Assembly (NCBI GenBank): GCA_032717465.1 | Contig: CM064665.1 | Span: forward strand, 24,617,088 to 24,681,087 | DNA: 64,000 nucleotides | Direction of reading: 5' to 3' | Origin: Coenobita brevimanus | Lineage: Eukaryota; Arthropoda; Malacostraca; Decapoda; Coenobitidae | In this document: positions 22,745-37,135 of the stretch, piece after piece | How the letters are laid out: every line of letters begins with the position of its first letter | How positions within the stretch are numbered: position 1 is the first letter of the stretch | Position numbers and translations under genes: made by a program | The notes under the pieces: model-generated | The model's input: the letters and a program-made list of their open reading frames with translations, nothing else | Database searches by the model: none | Told to the model about the DNA's origin: nothing

Positions 22745-24268
22745 CTAAGGGAGATCACTATACTGAAACAAGCGAACTGGGTGACGTTCCCTTGATCCTC
22801 TCCGTGGCATCGGTCGTCCTGGGCTCTCTCCCCTGCTTTCATCAGAGTCACTGGATCCTTCCCTGGCCGATTCCTCCAGTTCATCTATATTGGCAGGTAG
22901 ACGAATCACCAGGCTGTCGTCCTCTTTGTCAATCCAGGAATCCTGAACTTCCTGTTGCTCTTCTCGTTCCTCTCTCTGCGGTAACTGTGCTGTCACCAAT
23001 CGCAAGTCACGCACATGCCTAGGCACTCCATCAACCTCAACACTCTGTGCAGAAAGTATGTCTGTAACGACTCCAACAGTGCTTTGAATATTGCATCTTC
23101 TGGTAGGATGACGTACCCACACTCTGTCACCAACTTTGAAGGGATGTTGCAGGTACTCCGGCTGCTCACAATCTCCCACACCGTCAATTCCGAGCAATCG
23201 CACTTCATATTTGAATAACTGATTTGCTGGAGTGGAGGATGGGTCATTACTTCGTGGCATCACATTGTAGAGATAGACTGCCTCGGCTATAGAACAACCT
23301 TTCCGGGCTGCAATTGTCTTCACTGTACGATGACAACGTTCAACGATTCCATTGCCTGAAGGAACGTATGCACAGCGATATACAAGTCTCATTCCCCAGC
23401 GACTTGCAAACTCACGGAATGTTGAACTGCGAAAGCTGGTGGCGTTGTCCGTCAATAGTTCCTTCGGTGCCCCACGTTCATAAAAGACAGATTCCAGTTG
23501 TTCAACCACACACGCAGTATCTTGCCGACGTAGTCTCCTCCAGATAGCATACCGCGATGGACCACAATCAACCAAGGTTAGGTAGTGTTGATCTTGGATG
23601 TGACAAACGTCCATGCCTACCCTATCCCAACAAACCGAGACTCCCAGCATCCCCTTTTGCCACTTCACAGGTGCAGGGTCGATTGATTGACATTCCTTAC
23701 ACTGACGGACGATGTCACGCACTTGTCGTTTAGTAGTCATTGGGAAAAGACGGCGGCAAAAGTACAGCGTGCGCCTGATGCCTGGGTGCCCGCAGGTTAT
23801 GTGGATGTTAGAGATGTCATCCTGTGAGGTCGATGTAATAGCCCCACACACTAGTTGGGCACGCGGAGGGGACAACCACTTGCTTGGCACCCTGGTTAGT
23901 GCGTCAGCCTTATTCTCAGCAGAGGTGACAAACTTCACTTCCAATTGCACGCCATACTCAGAAACCACATTCCTTATAGTTTCCAGACGCCGTCGAATCA
24001 GCATTTCACTGGCAGCCTTCGTTTTCAAACGTGATCTTCCTGTCAGCGAATCCGTGACCCAGTGGTACACTGTCCTCGAATCTGTCATCAGGCAAACCTT
24101 TACCATCTTCCAGGCGACAGCCAAATTCACACCCCGTAGTACAGCATCCAATTCAGCCAAATTGATGTGGGAACACTCATCTTGCCACAGCCAGGAAGCA
24201 TCTTCAACTACATAGCCATCCACCACCAACATGGCTCCAATAGCAAGTGAACTGGCGTCCACCCACAC
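22745..24268 (-). pseudogene. LTR element pol, RNase H and integrase part
   Basis: An open stretch of 507 codons. RNase H lies at residues 1-130 and keeps its acidic residues: Asp4 in WVDAS, Glu39 in LAELDA, Asp63 in MTDS and Asp121 in NKADALT. Integrase follows: a zinc-binding HHCC-type region (His156/His161, then CKEC at 190-193), and the catalytic core with Asp220 in VGMDVCHI, Asp274 in LLTDNATSF and Glu310 in GNGIVERCHR, a D,D35E spacing. After the core, VGDRVWVRHPTRR at about 390 resembles the GPY/F-type DNA-binding module. The C-terminus is rich in Glu, Ser and Arg. The apparent start at 24268 is not a true start: the frame is cut from the upstream RT by a frame change near 24280. The domains themselves look intact. 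Confidence 0.9.
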
Positions 24269-24546
24269 GACAGCTTCACTACGGTACCACTAATATCCCA
24301 ACGGCCATGAGCTGGATCCGCAGATTTCACTCACTGTACAGTTTCAACAAGCATAGAATGTAACTCCGCATCATCGATTTCAGTGTCCCAAGAGGTAGTG
24401 AGTGCATTGGCTCTCCTTTTCAGATATGAAGCTGCCACCCGTAACCATCCACAAACGGGCAAATGGCCTGTGAGGCGCCCACACAAGGAAAACACCGAAC
24501 GTCTCGTAATCTTCTTAGGAATCTCACCGACGTCGTTATCCCGTCG
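24269..24546 (-). pseudogene. Broken RT-RNase H connection of the LTR element
   Basis: Conserved pol sequence continues here on the minus strand (SLCGRLTGHLPVCGWLRV near 24460) but contains a TGA near 24546, a second TGA near 24340 and a frame change near 24280 before the RNase H domain. The first TGA is in frame with both sides, consistent with a point mutation. These three lesions disable the polyprotein. Confidence 0.8.
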
Positions 24547-25776
24547 TCAGAAGAGACCCTGTCGCTCCCCCCAGAGCCTCATACCCAAAACTCTGGCTCC
24601 CTTGGATACCTGCTCAGCCGCCTTGCAGACCAGACCGTAATGATTGAGATGGGTTTCCACATCAGCTGCAGACGCTATTCTCTGATCCACCAGTATGTCG
24701 TCTAAGTATGGAGAAGTTGCTTGATTAACTCTTTCGTCCCAGCTCAATGCAGCGCTCAAGACTCGTTTCATAACTAAGGGCGCCATGCTTAACCCAAATC
24801 CCAATCTCGTCAGACAGTACCTTTGTCCCTTAAACACAACAGTCTGGTATGGCCACAATGCACTGTCCACATGAATTTGAAGGTAGGCCTTACGCAGGTC
24901 TACGAGTCCGACATCTTGTCCACAGCGACGCCACTCTCTTATCTTCTCGTAGCATACGTCTGCGTCGGCTGTGTGTGGATTAAGATAGGAATTCAGCTCC
25001 CGAAAGTCGAGCACAGGGCGTACCTTACTTCCCTTATTCTGTTGGATAACAGCCATTAGTGGAATTGTCCCCTTAGCTGGTCCATGAAGTGTCTCATCGT
25101 AGGGGATTAACCAACCATCCTCAATCCACTGCAACAGTTCACGCTCATATTCGTCACGAACATCAGGCTGAATCCGGTACTCTGTAGTAGTATTCACAAG
25201 CCATGGGTTTTCTGAGTTATTACACCACTTCCAAGACACTGTCCACTTCTTTGTTGCTGCCTCATAAGTCACTGTAAAATCCCTCTCATCAATGATGTGG
25301 TCTGTTGGTGCTGCCACCATAACACACTGCACAGATTCATCAACACCAAACTTAACATTGTTAGGTGCTCGTACGGTTACCCCCTTGAAAGCACGTATGC
25401 CATTCATACCAAGGATGAAGCTGAAGTTCAGTGACCTAGTGGACACCACCAATACCTCCACAGGTGACACAGCCCCAGACGGCAGCTGGACGCATACCAC
25501 ACCCGATCCTTCACACAAATATTGCTCACCGCTCATCGTTGTCACACTCAATTTATTTTTCGTCCAATTGGAACACACCGACATATGTGCAATGCTCTTC
25601 GTACAACCGGTGTCCACTAGTGTGTCGCAACTCACACCATCTACAACCAACCGAGTTTGTGGCAGAGCGCCCATCACTGCTGCATTGGAGAGGAAGCTGG
25701 CGCTGACACCACCTCTCCAGTGAAGTTTCCCGAGCATGCTGAAGCAATGTGTCCCCGGCCACCACAGCGGAAACAT
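24547..25776 (-). pseudogene. LTR element pol, protease and reverse transcriptase part
   Basis: An open stretch of 409 codons in the -1 frame relative to gag. An aspartic protease is seen at about residues 40-130, with the active-site triplet Asp55-Thr-Gly in LVDTGCTKS and a later ILGMNGI (121-127). Reverse transcriptase covers about 215-409: VRPVLDFRELN (252-262), VDLRKAYLQI with catalytic Asp293, TRLGFGLSMAPLVM (323-336) and SPYLDDILVD with Asp359 and Asp360. The family normally makes this part by frameshifting from gag, so the first Met is not the true N-terminus; coding starts at the slippery site at 25725-25731. It ends at a premature TGA near 24546. All visible catalytic residues are intact. 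Confidence 0.9.
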
Positions 25777-26461
25777 CGGTAGTTGCTGCGCCCACTCCTA
25801 CGTCCTTCACGCCTGGCCAAGCAGTCACGGGCATAATGATTAGGCTGTCCACAACTTCGGCAGGCTACAGATGCTGTCTCACCCTCAGAATGTGCAGGTC
25901 TAAACGCAGCTCCTGCCACAACTGCGCCAACATGCTCATCCGCCAACACAGCACGAGCTCTTTTCAAAATCTGGCCAATATCCATTGCCTCAATGCGTGA
26001 ACCAGCTCGTAAGGTACGGCGGACAGCATCAGGTAGACCCGTCACAAAGGCACAAGCAAGGCTGGTGTCAGGCATACCTCCAAACAACCCTGCCAGACGG
26101 CGCATTCAGCAAGGTACACATCCACCGGTTCACCATCGCCCAACTTTCGAGTGATGAATTGCTCATAAGCACGAAACTGGTCGACTGCAAATGCAGAAAC
26201 AAGCGCCTCTTTAATCTTCTTGTAGATAAGTCGGTCGGTACTGCTCAACTGCTGGTAAACCGCAAATGCTCCGCCAGTAAGCCTTAGCGGGACGATGTTG
26301 TGCAATTCCGAAATCCCACGTAGACTGCACACCAACTCCACCTTGTCCAGCCATTCACTCACACCGTGCGATGATCCGTTGAACTCGGTAATCAGCCGTA
26401 GATCCATAGGCAGACTGTCTGTAGGGGTCGTCTGGGCAGTGGTGTCTTCTTTTTCAGACAT
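25674..26461 (-). pseudogene. LTR element gag, split by a one-base frameshift
   Basis: Gag would form the particle and bind the RNA. It begins at 26461 with MSEKEDTTAQ, only 12 bases after the 5' LTR. The N-terminal part (139 codons) is capsid-like, with a hydrophobic helix-rich stretch. The frame changes near 26104: VDVYLAE is in the first frame, and MRRLAGLFGG in the second continues the same domain. A single lost base would explain this. The second part ends with two CCHC zinc knuckles, CRSCGQPNHYARDC and CFRCGGRGHIASAC, separated by an Arg-rich linker. It terminates near 25674, overlapping pol by about 100 bases. Confidence 0.88.
25687..25731 (-). promoter_or_regulatory. Predicted -1 ribosomal frameshift signal between gag and pol
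   Basis: The element strand has the slippery heptamer G_GGA_AAC (complement of 25725-25731), phased correctly with gag codons, so slipping back one base enters the pol frame. After a 6-nt spacer, a perfect 7-bp stem GGAGAGG/CCTCTCC (25712-25718 with 25687-25693) closes an 18-nt loop, which can pair further (TGG with CCA). Slippery sequence, spacing and stem all match known -1 signals. Confidence 0.8.
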
Positions 26462-26473
26462 GTCTAGATAGCT

Positions 26474-26800
26474 TGTAGGATTTCATTAAAATAGCAGAGG
26501 TCTTGTTGTCAGCTCTTATTCACACAGAAAAATGTCAGGATAGTCTTGGTACAAGTGATTACCTCTCTGCTCAAGCCAACAGCGTGAACTCCCTGACTTG
26601 GCGAGGGCACTAGCAGATGTTAATTCCGAAAAACTGATTCGAACAAAAATCATGAATCGAAATACTTCAAAGTTTCATCGCTAACAAACTCTATACAATT
26701 ACATATCATCAAAGAACTACAAAATGCATAATAACCATAATATATAACGGCTAACGGCAATACACATACACACACTAACTTTATTAAATCTCACACAACA
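26474..26800 (-). repeat. 5' LTR (right on the plus strand)
   Basis: The 327-bp partner of 22405-22731, same ends, about seven substitutions. On the element strand, the sequence just inside is AGCTATCTAGAC followed at once by the gag ATG. A usual tRNA primer site starting TGG is not seen there. Confidence 0.95.
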
Positions 26801-27130
26801 AATATATAGGAAAGAAAATTGATCTGTACTTTGTTTTAGTTGATTTGGAGAAGGCTGGGGAGGTGGTGAAGTGGGCAATGAGAAAACCTGGGATCGAGGA
26901 ATGGCTGGACAGTGTGGTTATATCTATGTATGTGGACCCTCGCACCCAGGTGAAAGTGTTTGGAGATTTGAGTGACCAGTTTTCCATGAATGTTGGCGAG
27001 CATCTGGAGTCGGTCTTGAGCCCCTTACTGTTTGTCATGGTGTTTGAAACTCTCACATGATTTCAGAATTGAACTCCCACAGGAGATGTATGCTGATGAA
27101 TACATAGCCTCCTCCAGTTTCGCTGGCGGA
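26801..27130 (+). mobile_element. LINE family D, RT continued after the LTR element
   Basis: After the right copy of AATAT the LINE reading resumes: LYFVLVDLEKAGEVV, WAMRKPGIEEWLDS, ISMYVDPRTQVKV, LSPLLFVMV and a YADE box near 27092 in place of the catalytic YADD. Beyond about 27130 the similarity fades into ATC repeats (27185-27228). The 3' end of the LINE is not recognised. Confidence 0.8.
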
Positions 27131-27230
27131 GAAACTGATTCTATATTTTTATCACTATTATCACCATCACTATCATCCTCAGTCATAATCTTCATCATCA
27201 TCATCATCATCATTATCATTATTATAGGTC

Positions 27231-30200
27231 TGTCCTTCTGCCCTGTTTTCAGCTAATGCATTGACTGGAAGGAGTGCAGAACAAAAAATTGTAAAACTGC
27301 AGAGTGGGGGGATGGGGGCAGGCAACACAATACCTAATGAAGTGAACCCTGCATCACTTCACTTATTTAAGCCTTTGATGAAATACTAGGGTTCATATCC
27401 AGAATATTTTATTAGAAAATTACAATATTAGTGTATTTCGATGTGTTCACCCACTTACTACCAGAAAGCTTTCGAAAATTGAATAAAACTGTCTAGCTGC
27501 AATAATGATGAAATACTATGGACATCATGATGCATGTTATTCATATATTAAGCACAAAGAAGTGCCTACAGGTGGTAGTAGTAGCAGTAGTGGTGGAAAA
27601 CAGTACTCGCAATCCTACTGTAGGTTCTTCTGAACATGAACCCGGTGGACTGCAGGTCAAAGCTGCCCTTCAGCAGTCCACTTCGTTTAATATATACTGT
27701 ATACACACTGAAATAAATGAAGTAGAAGTGTACTTGCAAAAGTGTATGAATATGTCGGGACTGGCCGGTGCGGTACCTTGATGACTGTAGTCGTAATAAA
27801 GAAGGCGAAACAGAGAGGAATATGGAAGAAAGTGACGGGGAAGTCAGAGAGAAGGAAAATTAAAATTAGGCATTGGTGACTGAACATGAGAATCTAGAAA
27901 GAAAGTTTCATACCATGCATGTGGAGAGCATGAAATTAGTGTTTGGTTAGCATTATTGACAGTATGTGCTGTGGTGCAAGATTGTTAGCTAGGAACGCTA
28001 GAGGAGCATGACGAAAGTGAGTGCAGACAGAGCAGTGAAAGAGAAAATGAGGTATAATGAAAGGAAGAAAGAAAGTAATTCATGTGAATGAAGAGGGTGT
28101 ATGCTGTCAGCAAGATGTCTGTAAAGAGAGAAAGGTATGTAAAGAAATCGTAAAGAAACGGATACATGTTTCAATGCAAGTCGAAACTGATTTGAAAAGA
28201 GCAAAAATGTAGAAATCAAAGTGAGATAAAGCGTAAGAATATAAAGCATTTATTTGGTAGGATGTTATCAGATGGAAGTGAAAGAAACAGAATATGGAAA
28301 GACTACTTTGACTTGGAATGAGGAAAGCAGGAAGGCTGCATACAAGATTGGTTTGGGTCCAGCACAACTAAAAGAATGGAGTTTCCGAGAGTGTGTCAGT
28401 GGCAGAAATGAAGAGAGATGTAAATGGTTCAAGACTGGGGATGCAGCAGGTGTGGATGTATAAGTAATATAATGTAATGGTGAGAGAGCGAACTATTTGT
28501 GGGAAAAATGACCAAACCCTGAATGAGTGGAGCTCTGTCACTGGAGCTGAAGAAGACCATGAGTGAGCCCTTGGAATAAGTAAAGGTGTCTGAAAGTACA
28601 GTAAAATAAATATCGTTCAGTAACTGCTTAGTGATATCTGCGTAACAAATATAAATGAACAGTAATAGAAAATGTATCACAACTGACATACTACTAGTAA
28701 GTAAAAACTTTTTTTTTTTTTTGAGTGTTAGGACATGTGTAAATTAAATACTCGCAGTAAGGCGGACAGTGAAGAATGCGTATGCAGGATGCGTGATATT
28801 TACGCAGAGTGAACGGCGAGGTACTGCGATAGGCTTTATATATGTATGGGCTGGAAGAGAAGGTGATGAATGCTGTAAAGATAAGTGAAGGTATTAATAA
28901 GCACTTTGAGCAAAGTAAATATTATTATTATTATAATTATTATTATTATTATGAAATGTGCTACTGCTTCCATACATTCATTTTCATTTTACATTCTAAT
29001 CCCTATTCTTTTTGTGAAAGTAGGGCTGTGATGACGATGATGATGGTGTTGAGTAGGATAACTCATTGTGAACTGTTAGCCATCAGTCAGACGATTGTTG
29101 ACCATCATTGACCAAGGACTGCAAAAACAAGGGCATTACCAGATTAACTTTCCATAAATACAGGCACTGACGCTTTTTGTACCACATCCCCAGCCTCTGC
29201 CCTGCCCACTCACCTCACGAAAACGGCTTGGGTCTGTTGTTGTAATTTGCATGTTGACATTAATGTTTAAAATGGCTTAACATTAACTACTGGTTTATGT
29301 ATTTTCCAGTTTGTGTTGCTGTCGCTGATGTGTTATCAGGCCGTGGAAAATGAGAGATTACCTCCCTCATTAAAATTCTGTCTCTTGTGACTCACTGTTA
29401 GCCTCATAACATCGTCTGACATTAGCTGGAATAGAATGCTAGACTGTCCCTACCATAAGATGGTTTAGACTTGACACTTGCCTCCTATGACTCACTCTTC
29501 GTATAGTACGAAAAATGCCTGGTATTAGTTGAATGATAGGAACATAAAGGACGATAACTGCTGTAGGCCAGAGGGAGGGTCTGAGCAGCTCCCATCAGAG
29601 ATTGCGACTAGCTTACGAGAAAATGACATGGGTTGCTTACCGACTTTGAGACCTTGAGAAGGTTAACTGTGATTGTAATAACACTCTCAGTCTGTAATAT
29701 CGTATTCAAGAAATGTGACCACATAAGTGATATGATGCTTTTTTTAATGGTAGTCTTCCTACTATTACATGCAGTAGTTGTATCAATTTTGGGATGGCCC
29801 TCAACTACGTAGTTTCATAAGACTTACATCAAACTGCTCCAGTTCGAAAAAATTCTCCCGATGAGAATATAATCATCTGGTAATAGCACAAAAATATTGG
29901 AAAATATGTCTCCTTAACCAAGTTATTAAGACAACTGTTTTCTTTTGTTTTTCTTTGTTTTTATCTTTCGTTTTTTGTGACTGGGTTTGCAGTGTGATTT
30001 TTCCCTACATTATCGCAGGTTGTGGTTTCTTCCCAAGCCATTATCATAAATAATTTTTATGGTTTTCACATTTCATCTATGAAATGAGCAGTTGGGAAGA
30101 GACAGAACGAACAGTGTTAAACTACCTTCAGCTAAACTGCTTAAGAAATTTCACTTAACAGTTGTTCTATGTTTGACTCCAGTTATAAGTCATTTGCATC

Positions 30201-31380
30201 AGTTCCATTGTAACTGAGCTCTTTACTCAGAATGACATTTTTGAAGGGTAAGGAAATTTTCCAGCTGCTCCTCTTTACTAGTTGACTTCGGCATAACTTG
30301 GCAAAAATACACGGCGAGGTGCATGTCCAAAGTTAATAAACACGGAAACGGTGAAAGTAAGCCTTCTAAATGATGTAAATATGATTATTTTCCCTCTCAT
30401 CTCTCTCGTTTTCTCTATGTTTCCTGTGTTAATTTCGTGAATTTCGTTTACTCTGTTTTAGCTTATAGTTAACATGGATACACGAATCAGCTATTCCAGT
30501 TTAATCTGGCCTAAATTTTCTATCTTTTCATGTTGACTGCTGAGTTGTAACGAGATTAACACTAGAATCACCAAGAAGTGCTGTGGAGAAAATGTAGAGT
30601 TGTAGTATGATCATTTTCTGTCACTGAACTACGTGAAATAAGTTACAAAGTGACGTCAGTTAAGGCCAAGTTAGTGTAAAAAGAGTATAGCATTGATTAT
30701 AATTATCCTTCTAATATTATTTCAGTTTTATTCCAGAGGCAAAGTTCATTAACGTGTCTGGTTGAGGTCTAGCAAACTGTTGAGCTTTAAAAGAAGCCAT
30801 ACTTTCAGCATCTAGCTACTACCCACATTACTTCATTACCCTGTTACAGGTCGTACAAAGGCATTATCAGCCAAATTCTAGTTTATGTCCTTGACTGTGA
30901 AAAAAAGAAGGTTGAATACATTATATTGATCCCCAGTATATACTTGATACCTCCTATTTCACCCTACCCCTGTCTACCGTTACTCACTTCACCTCTCTTC
31001 CTCTGACCCAGTACTCCTGCCTCCATCCCATTTCTGTCCCATTGTGGCTCAGGACATCAGACATGTAGTAAAGGAGTCAGTGAAGGCCATACCTAGCATA
31101 TCCATTTTGAATAATCTTACGAAAGCTAAATAATATCACCTGGAAATACCACAAGTAAGAAAAAAGTCATCATAGTTGAGCAAAAGTCACATTGTATTTT
31201 ACTTACTCAGATAATGTTGATATCAGGTAGACATATATAACATATAGAAGATGTTAATGTTGTAATATGCATAATACATCAGTTGGGAAGAAGTGAACCA
31301 TTCTTCCATGCCAACGAGACTACGACCTTGATTCAGTATAGGTTAGGATAAAATTAATACGGTATGTATAGAGCATCGGT

Positions 31381-31382
<2 letters not shown>
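27231..31382. other. Long AT-rich non-coding stretch
   Basis: No gene is supported across this 4 kb. It holds an (ATT)n patch near 28920-28950, short poly(T) runs, and motifs related to ATAAAATCGTC (for example near 29870). Frames of 60-90 codons are scattered and lack motifs. Confidence 0.5.
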
Positions 31383-31439
<57 letters not shown>

Positions 31440-31596
31440 GCAGGAAGGTGGCCAGGAGTTGGACAGAAAAGCCAAAAATAACACTGCGAGAGTAAAATAA
31501 TAATTTGCCTTGAAGGATGAAACTGAGACAGAATATGAACACTGATTATAAAATCCCTGGTTCATCGACACACACACACACACACACACACACACA
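31383..31596. repeat. Two (CA)n microsatellites
   Basis: (CA)n tracts at 31383-31436 and 31568-31596 flank about 130 bases of unique sequence. Confidence 0.97.
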
Positions 31597-31971
31597 TCTG
31601 ATCATGTCGCTCTCTATTTTTCCTTCGCGTCCGCCTTGGAAAGTACTCACGCCTCATTAGTTGGGCGCGCTTCCCTGGTTGAGATTACAGTTCAAGACAG
31701 TATCTTGGTTTCTTATAGGATTATAATAACACTTAGAATGCGGTAACTTAGTTTATTCTTGCTGCGTTCAGACGTTTATATCCACTTATAATAGACTCGT
31801 TGAAATGAACAGTGTAAGTATAGTCTTTATCAGTATCTTTAGTAACTGACGTCCACCATACAGTGGATATATTCGTCTCGTGCTAGAACAAAAATAAATT
31901 TGAAAAATGTCATCCATGAAAATGTCACTATTCAAACACTTGAAATGGGTATAACAGTCCAAGGCAGACAT
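31597..31971. other. Unannotated stretch
   Basis: AT-rich, no recognisable feature. Confidence 0.4.
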
Positions 31972-32170
31972 TCAGCTATATCTGTCTATTAATCTATCAG
32001 TTACCTGACGCCGCATCGTACGAGGGATGTCCTCAACAAAATGACCGGCACACTCTTCCGTCTCTCCTCAGTAATGACCCTCTTCCCACGGCACACAACC
32101 CTCCCTGAAATATTTTCACACCTCATCACTTCACCCTTTTCTTGGACATCCCTCTCCTCCTATATCCAGC
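31972..32170 (-). mobile_element. Possible old LINE family B 3' fragment
   Basis: The minus strand ends in a GCGTCAGGTAACTGATAGATTA stretch with a GATA-like tail, preceded by a block resembling the family B CCACCCCTTACGGGATCGAG terminus, and upstream pyrimidine-rich plus-strand sequence is similar in style to 4440-4715. Divergence is high, so this is tentative. Confidence 0.3.
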
Positions 32171-33011
<841 letters not shown>

Positions 33012-34632
33012 ATAATTCAGTCGAACCTGAGGGATTAAAGACAACCATCCCCTACCTGTTTACTACTAGGGAGGGGGGGGGGTCCCTGAGTTGTATAAAA
33101 TCGTGTGCAGGCAGCATGATGATATCCCAATAACATATCCCGTTCGAAGGGGACCTTTCATTGATTTATTTATATATTCTTATACTTACATATTAAATTA
33201 TTATTTATCTATGTATTCATTTATGTATTTATTTGTCAGATCATTTATTTGGTCTTTTATATCTAAATTACTTTCTTGTAATGACAATCCATTCAGTTTG
33301 GCACTGTAACTTAATGTATGTTGTTGTTACCTCAAGTCCATAGAATTCAAGTAAGGATGGATTCGTGGAACTGAAGGGATAGGTTTTGGCCTTTATCAAG
33401 CCCTTCACTACTAGGGTATTCCCCTTGGCTGAATACATGTAATTTGGTGGTAGCAAGATTATACCCCATCAAGATGTCCTCGGTGTGAAAGGAGTTAATC
33501 GTTTTGTAATGTAGATCTTTTTCTTGTCCCTAACTTTTCTTCCTAATCGACAGATATATTCAGATTATCAAAGCTCTAATGAAAAGTTCGTTGTCTTCGC
33601 TCCAGGAAAGTTATTTTGATTTTACTCATGCTATCTCCAAACTGTTATATTAAACTGTGTATAGGACCGTCGAACTGGAGTTTCTCTTAACTTCTTCATA
33701 GCTTTGGTGTTTCTAACCTGAGTATAATCGTCTCCAGAGAGTAAGAATAATATATAAATAGCGTCCTCAGGCTGCGGGGGTTAAGGGGGGAGAAGAGGGA
33801 GGGCAGTGAGACGACCAAAGGAAGAAACTGTAGGACTGAGAGAGTGAGGCTGCCAAGAATGCGGAAGGTGGGGTGGGAGCAGGAATGCAGGAAGAAGGTC
33901 CGGCAAGGGGGAGGGACAGAGAACAAGAAGAACTGAAGGTGCAGGAATGTGCAGGGACCCAGGAAAGAGGAAGTGCAAGGGAAGGGGAAGGGACAGGGAA
34001 GGTAGGGGGCAGTGGAAGGAGAGGTCAGGACAGGACAGCGGAAAGGGTAAAAGGGAGTAAAAGGTCGAGGAGGAGTACAGAACAAAGGAGTAGAGAGGGC
34101 AGGGCTGGTAAAGAATGCTTAGGGCAGGGTAGGGGGTGGATCAGAAGCAACTGGTAAAAGTAGAAAGGGTCAGCGGAAAGGGGAAGGGAGTCTTATGTGG
34201 CAAGGGAAGAGGGACGGGAGGGACAAGAAAAAGGTTAGCTCGAGGAATATAGGAAAGGAATAGCGGGGTTGTAAAATGGGACAAAGGGAGTTTGCAAGGC
34301 TAAAGTGGGATGGTCAAAGGGAGTGGTATGAGAAAGATGATGGTGAAGTTAAGGGGGTGAGCGAGAAAGAAGAATAAAGCGGGGAGTAAGGAGAGGAAAG
34401 GGAGAGAGAACTATGAGACGAGAGGGGGCATTCAAGGAAAGCAGTAAGGAAGGAGTGGCTGTGGTTTATGGTATGGCGCCTCTCTCCCCCCGCTTCCTGG
34501 AGAGGGAGGCGACCACATCCAGGAGAGGACAGGAAGCCCAGTCGTCAGGCCACCATGCCGCACACACAGAAAAAAAAAATGAAAACTGTGAAAAGCTGAA
34601 ACTAATACTTTCTCAGAGTTTATAGAAAAATG

Positions 34633-34706
<74 letters not shown>
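33012..34706 (+). repeat. Dispersed purine-rich repeat, copy 1, ending in (GA)n
   Basis: Matches, in inverted orientation, 47633-48783. Shared blocks in order: AACCTGAGGGATTA, TATCCCAATAAC, GGATGGATTCGTGGAACTGA, GTGAGACGACCAAAGGAAGA, a long G/A-rich body, TGTGGTTTATGG, a GCCTCTCTCC-GGAGAGGGAGGC stem-like block, CATCCAGGAGAGGACAGG and CCCAGTCGT, ending in (GA)n at 34637-34706. This copy has about 375 extra bases (33405-33779) not found in the other. The purine-rich body gives open frames on both strands that are not genes. Class unknown. Confidence 0.8.
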
Positions 34707-34707
<1 letters not shown>

Positions 34708-34824
34708 TAGAATCTGAAAATCATAAAAAATAAACTAAACTTGTCATTTAGTTTGCAGTCTCGCTCACTATTAGTATTTTAGTAAGAAAGAACAATATAC
34801 TGTACAGTCAAACACTGAGGCGAG

Positions 34825-34939
34825 TTAGATGCCTCGGTGGTAGTGCACTCATTTCGCGAATTACGATGCATGTGTTATGCGTCAAGGGTTCAGATGTTAT
34901 ACCATGGCCGACATGTAAACTGGGTGTTAGTAACTGACC

Positions 34940-34945
<6 letters not shown>
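34825..34945 (+). repeat. tRNA-like SINE head
   Basis: GCCTCGGTGGTAGTGCACTC resembles a tRNA 5' end with an A box, and AAGGGTTCAGATGTT about 45 bases later resembles a B box. It ends at a (CA)n tract (34944-35010) that may be its tail. The cloverleaf is poor, so a SINE relic is more likely than a tRNA gene. Confidence 0.45.

Positions 34946-35010
<65 letters not shown>
34944..35010. repeat. (CA)n microsatellite
   Basis: About 33 CA units, lying between a tRNA-like head and the broken end of a LINE C copy. Confidence 0.97.
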
Positions 35011-35012
<2 letters not shown>

Positions 35013-35258
35013 CTTTCTCTTCACTAGAAATTTCTCCACTAAACACCTTAGGATGATCATCTGGTTTACACAACCTCTTCGTTTCCTAAAATCTTTCTAT
35101 TCCTCTCCAATTAATTCCTCTATTATTTCCTTAACTCTATCAATAAGGATCCTACCATATACTTTTCCTCCAACACTAAGAAGTTAAATGCACCCATGAT
35201 TATAGCACACTGCTTTTTCCCTTTTTCCTTTGTAAAGGGAAATGAATATATCTGACTT

Positions 35259-37010
<1,752 letters not shown>

Positions 37011-37135
37011 GTCCGGTCCTTGGTCATCACCTGTAGGTCAGCCCAGGTCAGAGGCATTTTGTCATTTTAGTTAGTTGTTTTACGGGGACGAACACTAAAC
37101 CTCTGCCAACCCACTTGTTGACACGTAGGGAACAT

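Larger units (their letters stand above)
22405..26800 (-). mobile_element. Ty3/gypsy-like LTR retrotransposon, complete but inactivated
   Basis: A 4396-bp element on the minus strand with two 327-bp LTRs, a 5-bp target duplication, a polypurine tract and gag, protease, RT, RNase H and integrase in the Ty3/gypsy order. The LTRs differ at about seven positions (about 98% identity), so insertion is moderately recent. Gag and pol are in different frames joined by a predicted -1 frameshift signal. Breaks in gag and between RT and RNase H make this copy non-functional. It sits inside the RT of LINE D. Lineage within Ty3/gypsy cannot be fixed by eye. Confidence 0.95.

Noticed and set aside
33012..34706. 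A host gene with a proline-rich protein
   Set aside because: The same sequence occurs inverted at 47.6-48.8 kb with different frame breaks, so it is a repeat.
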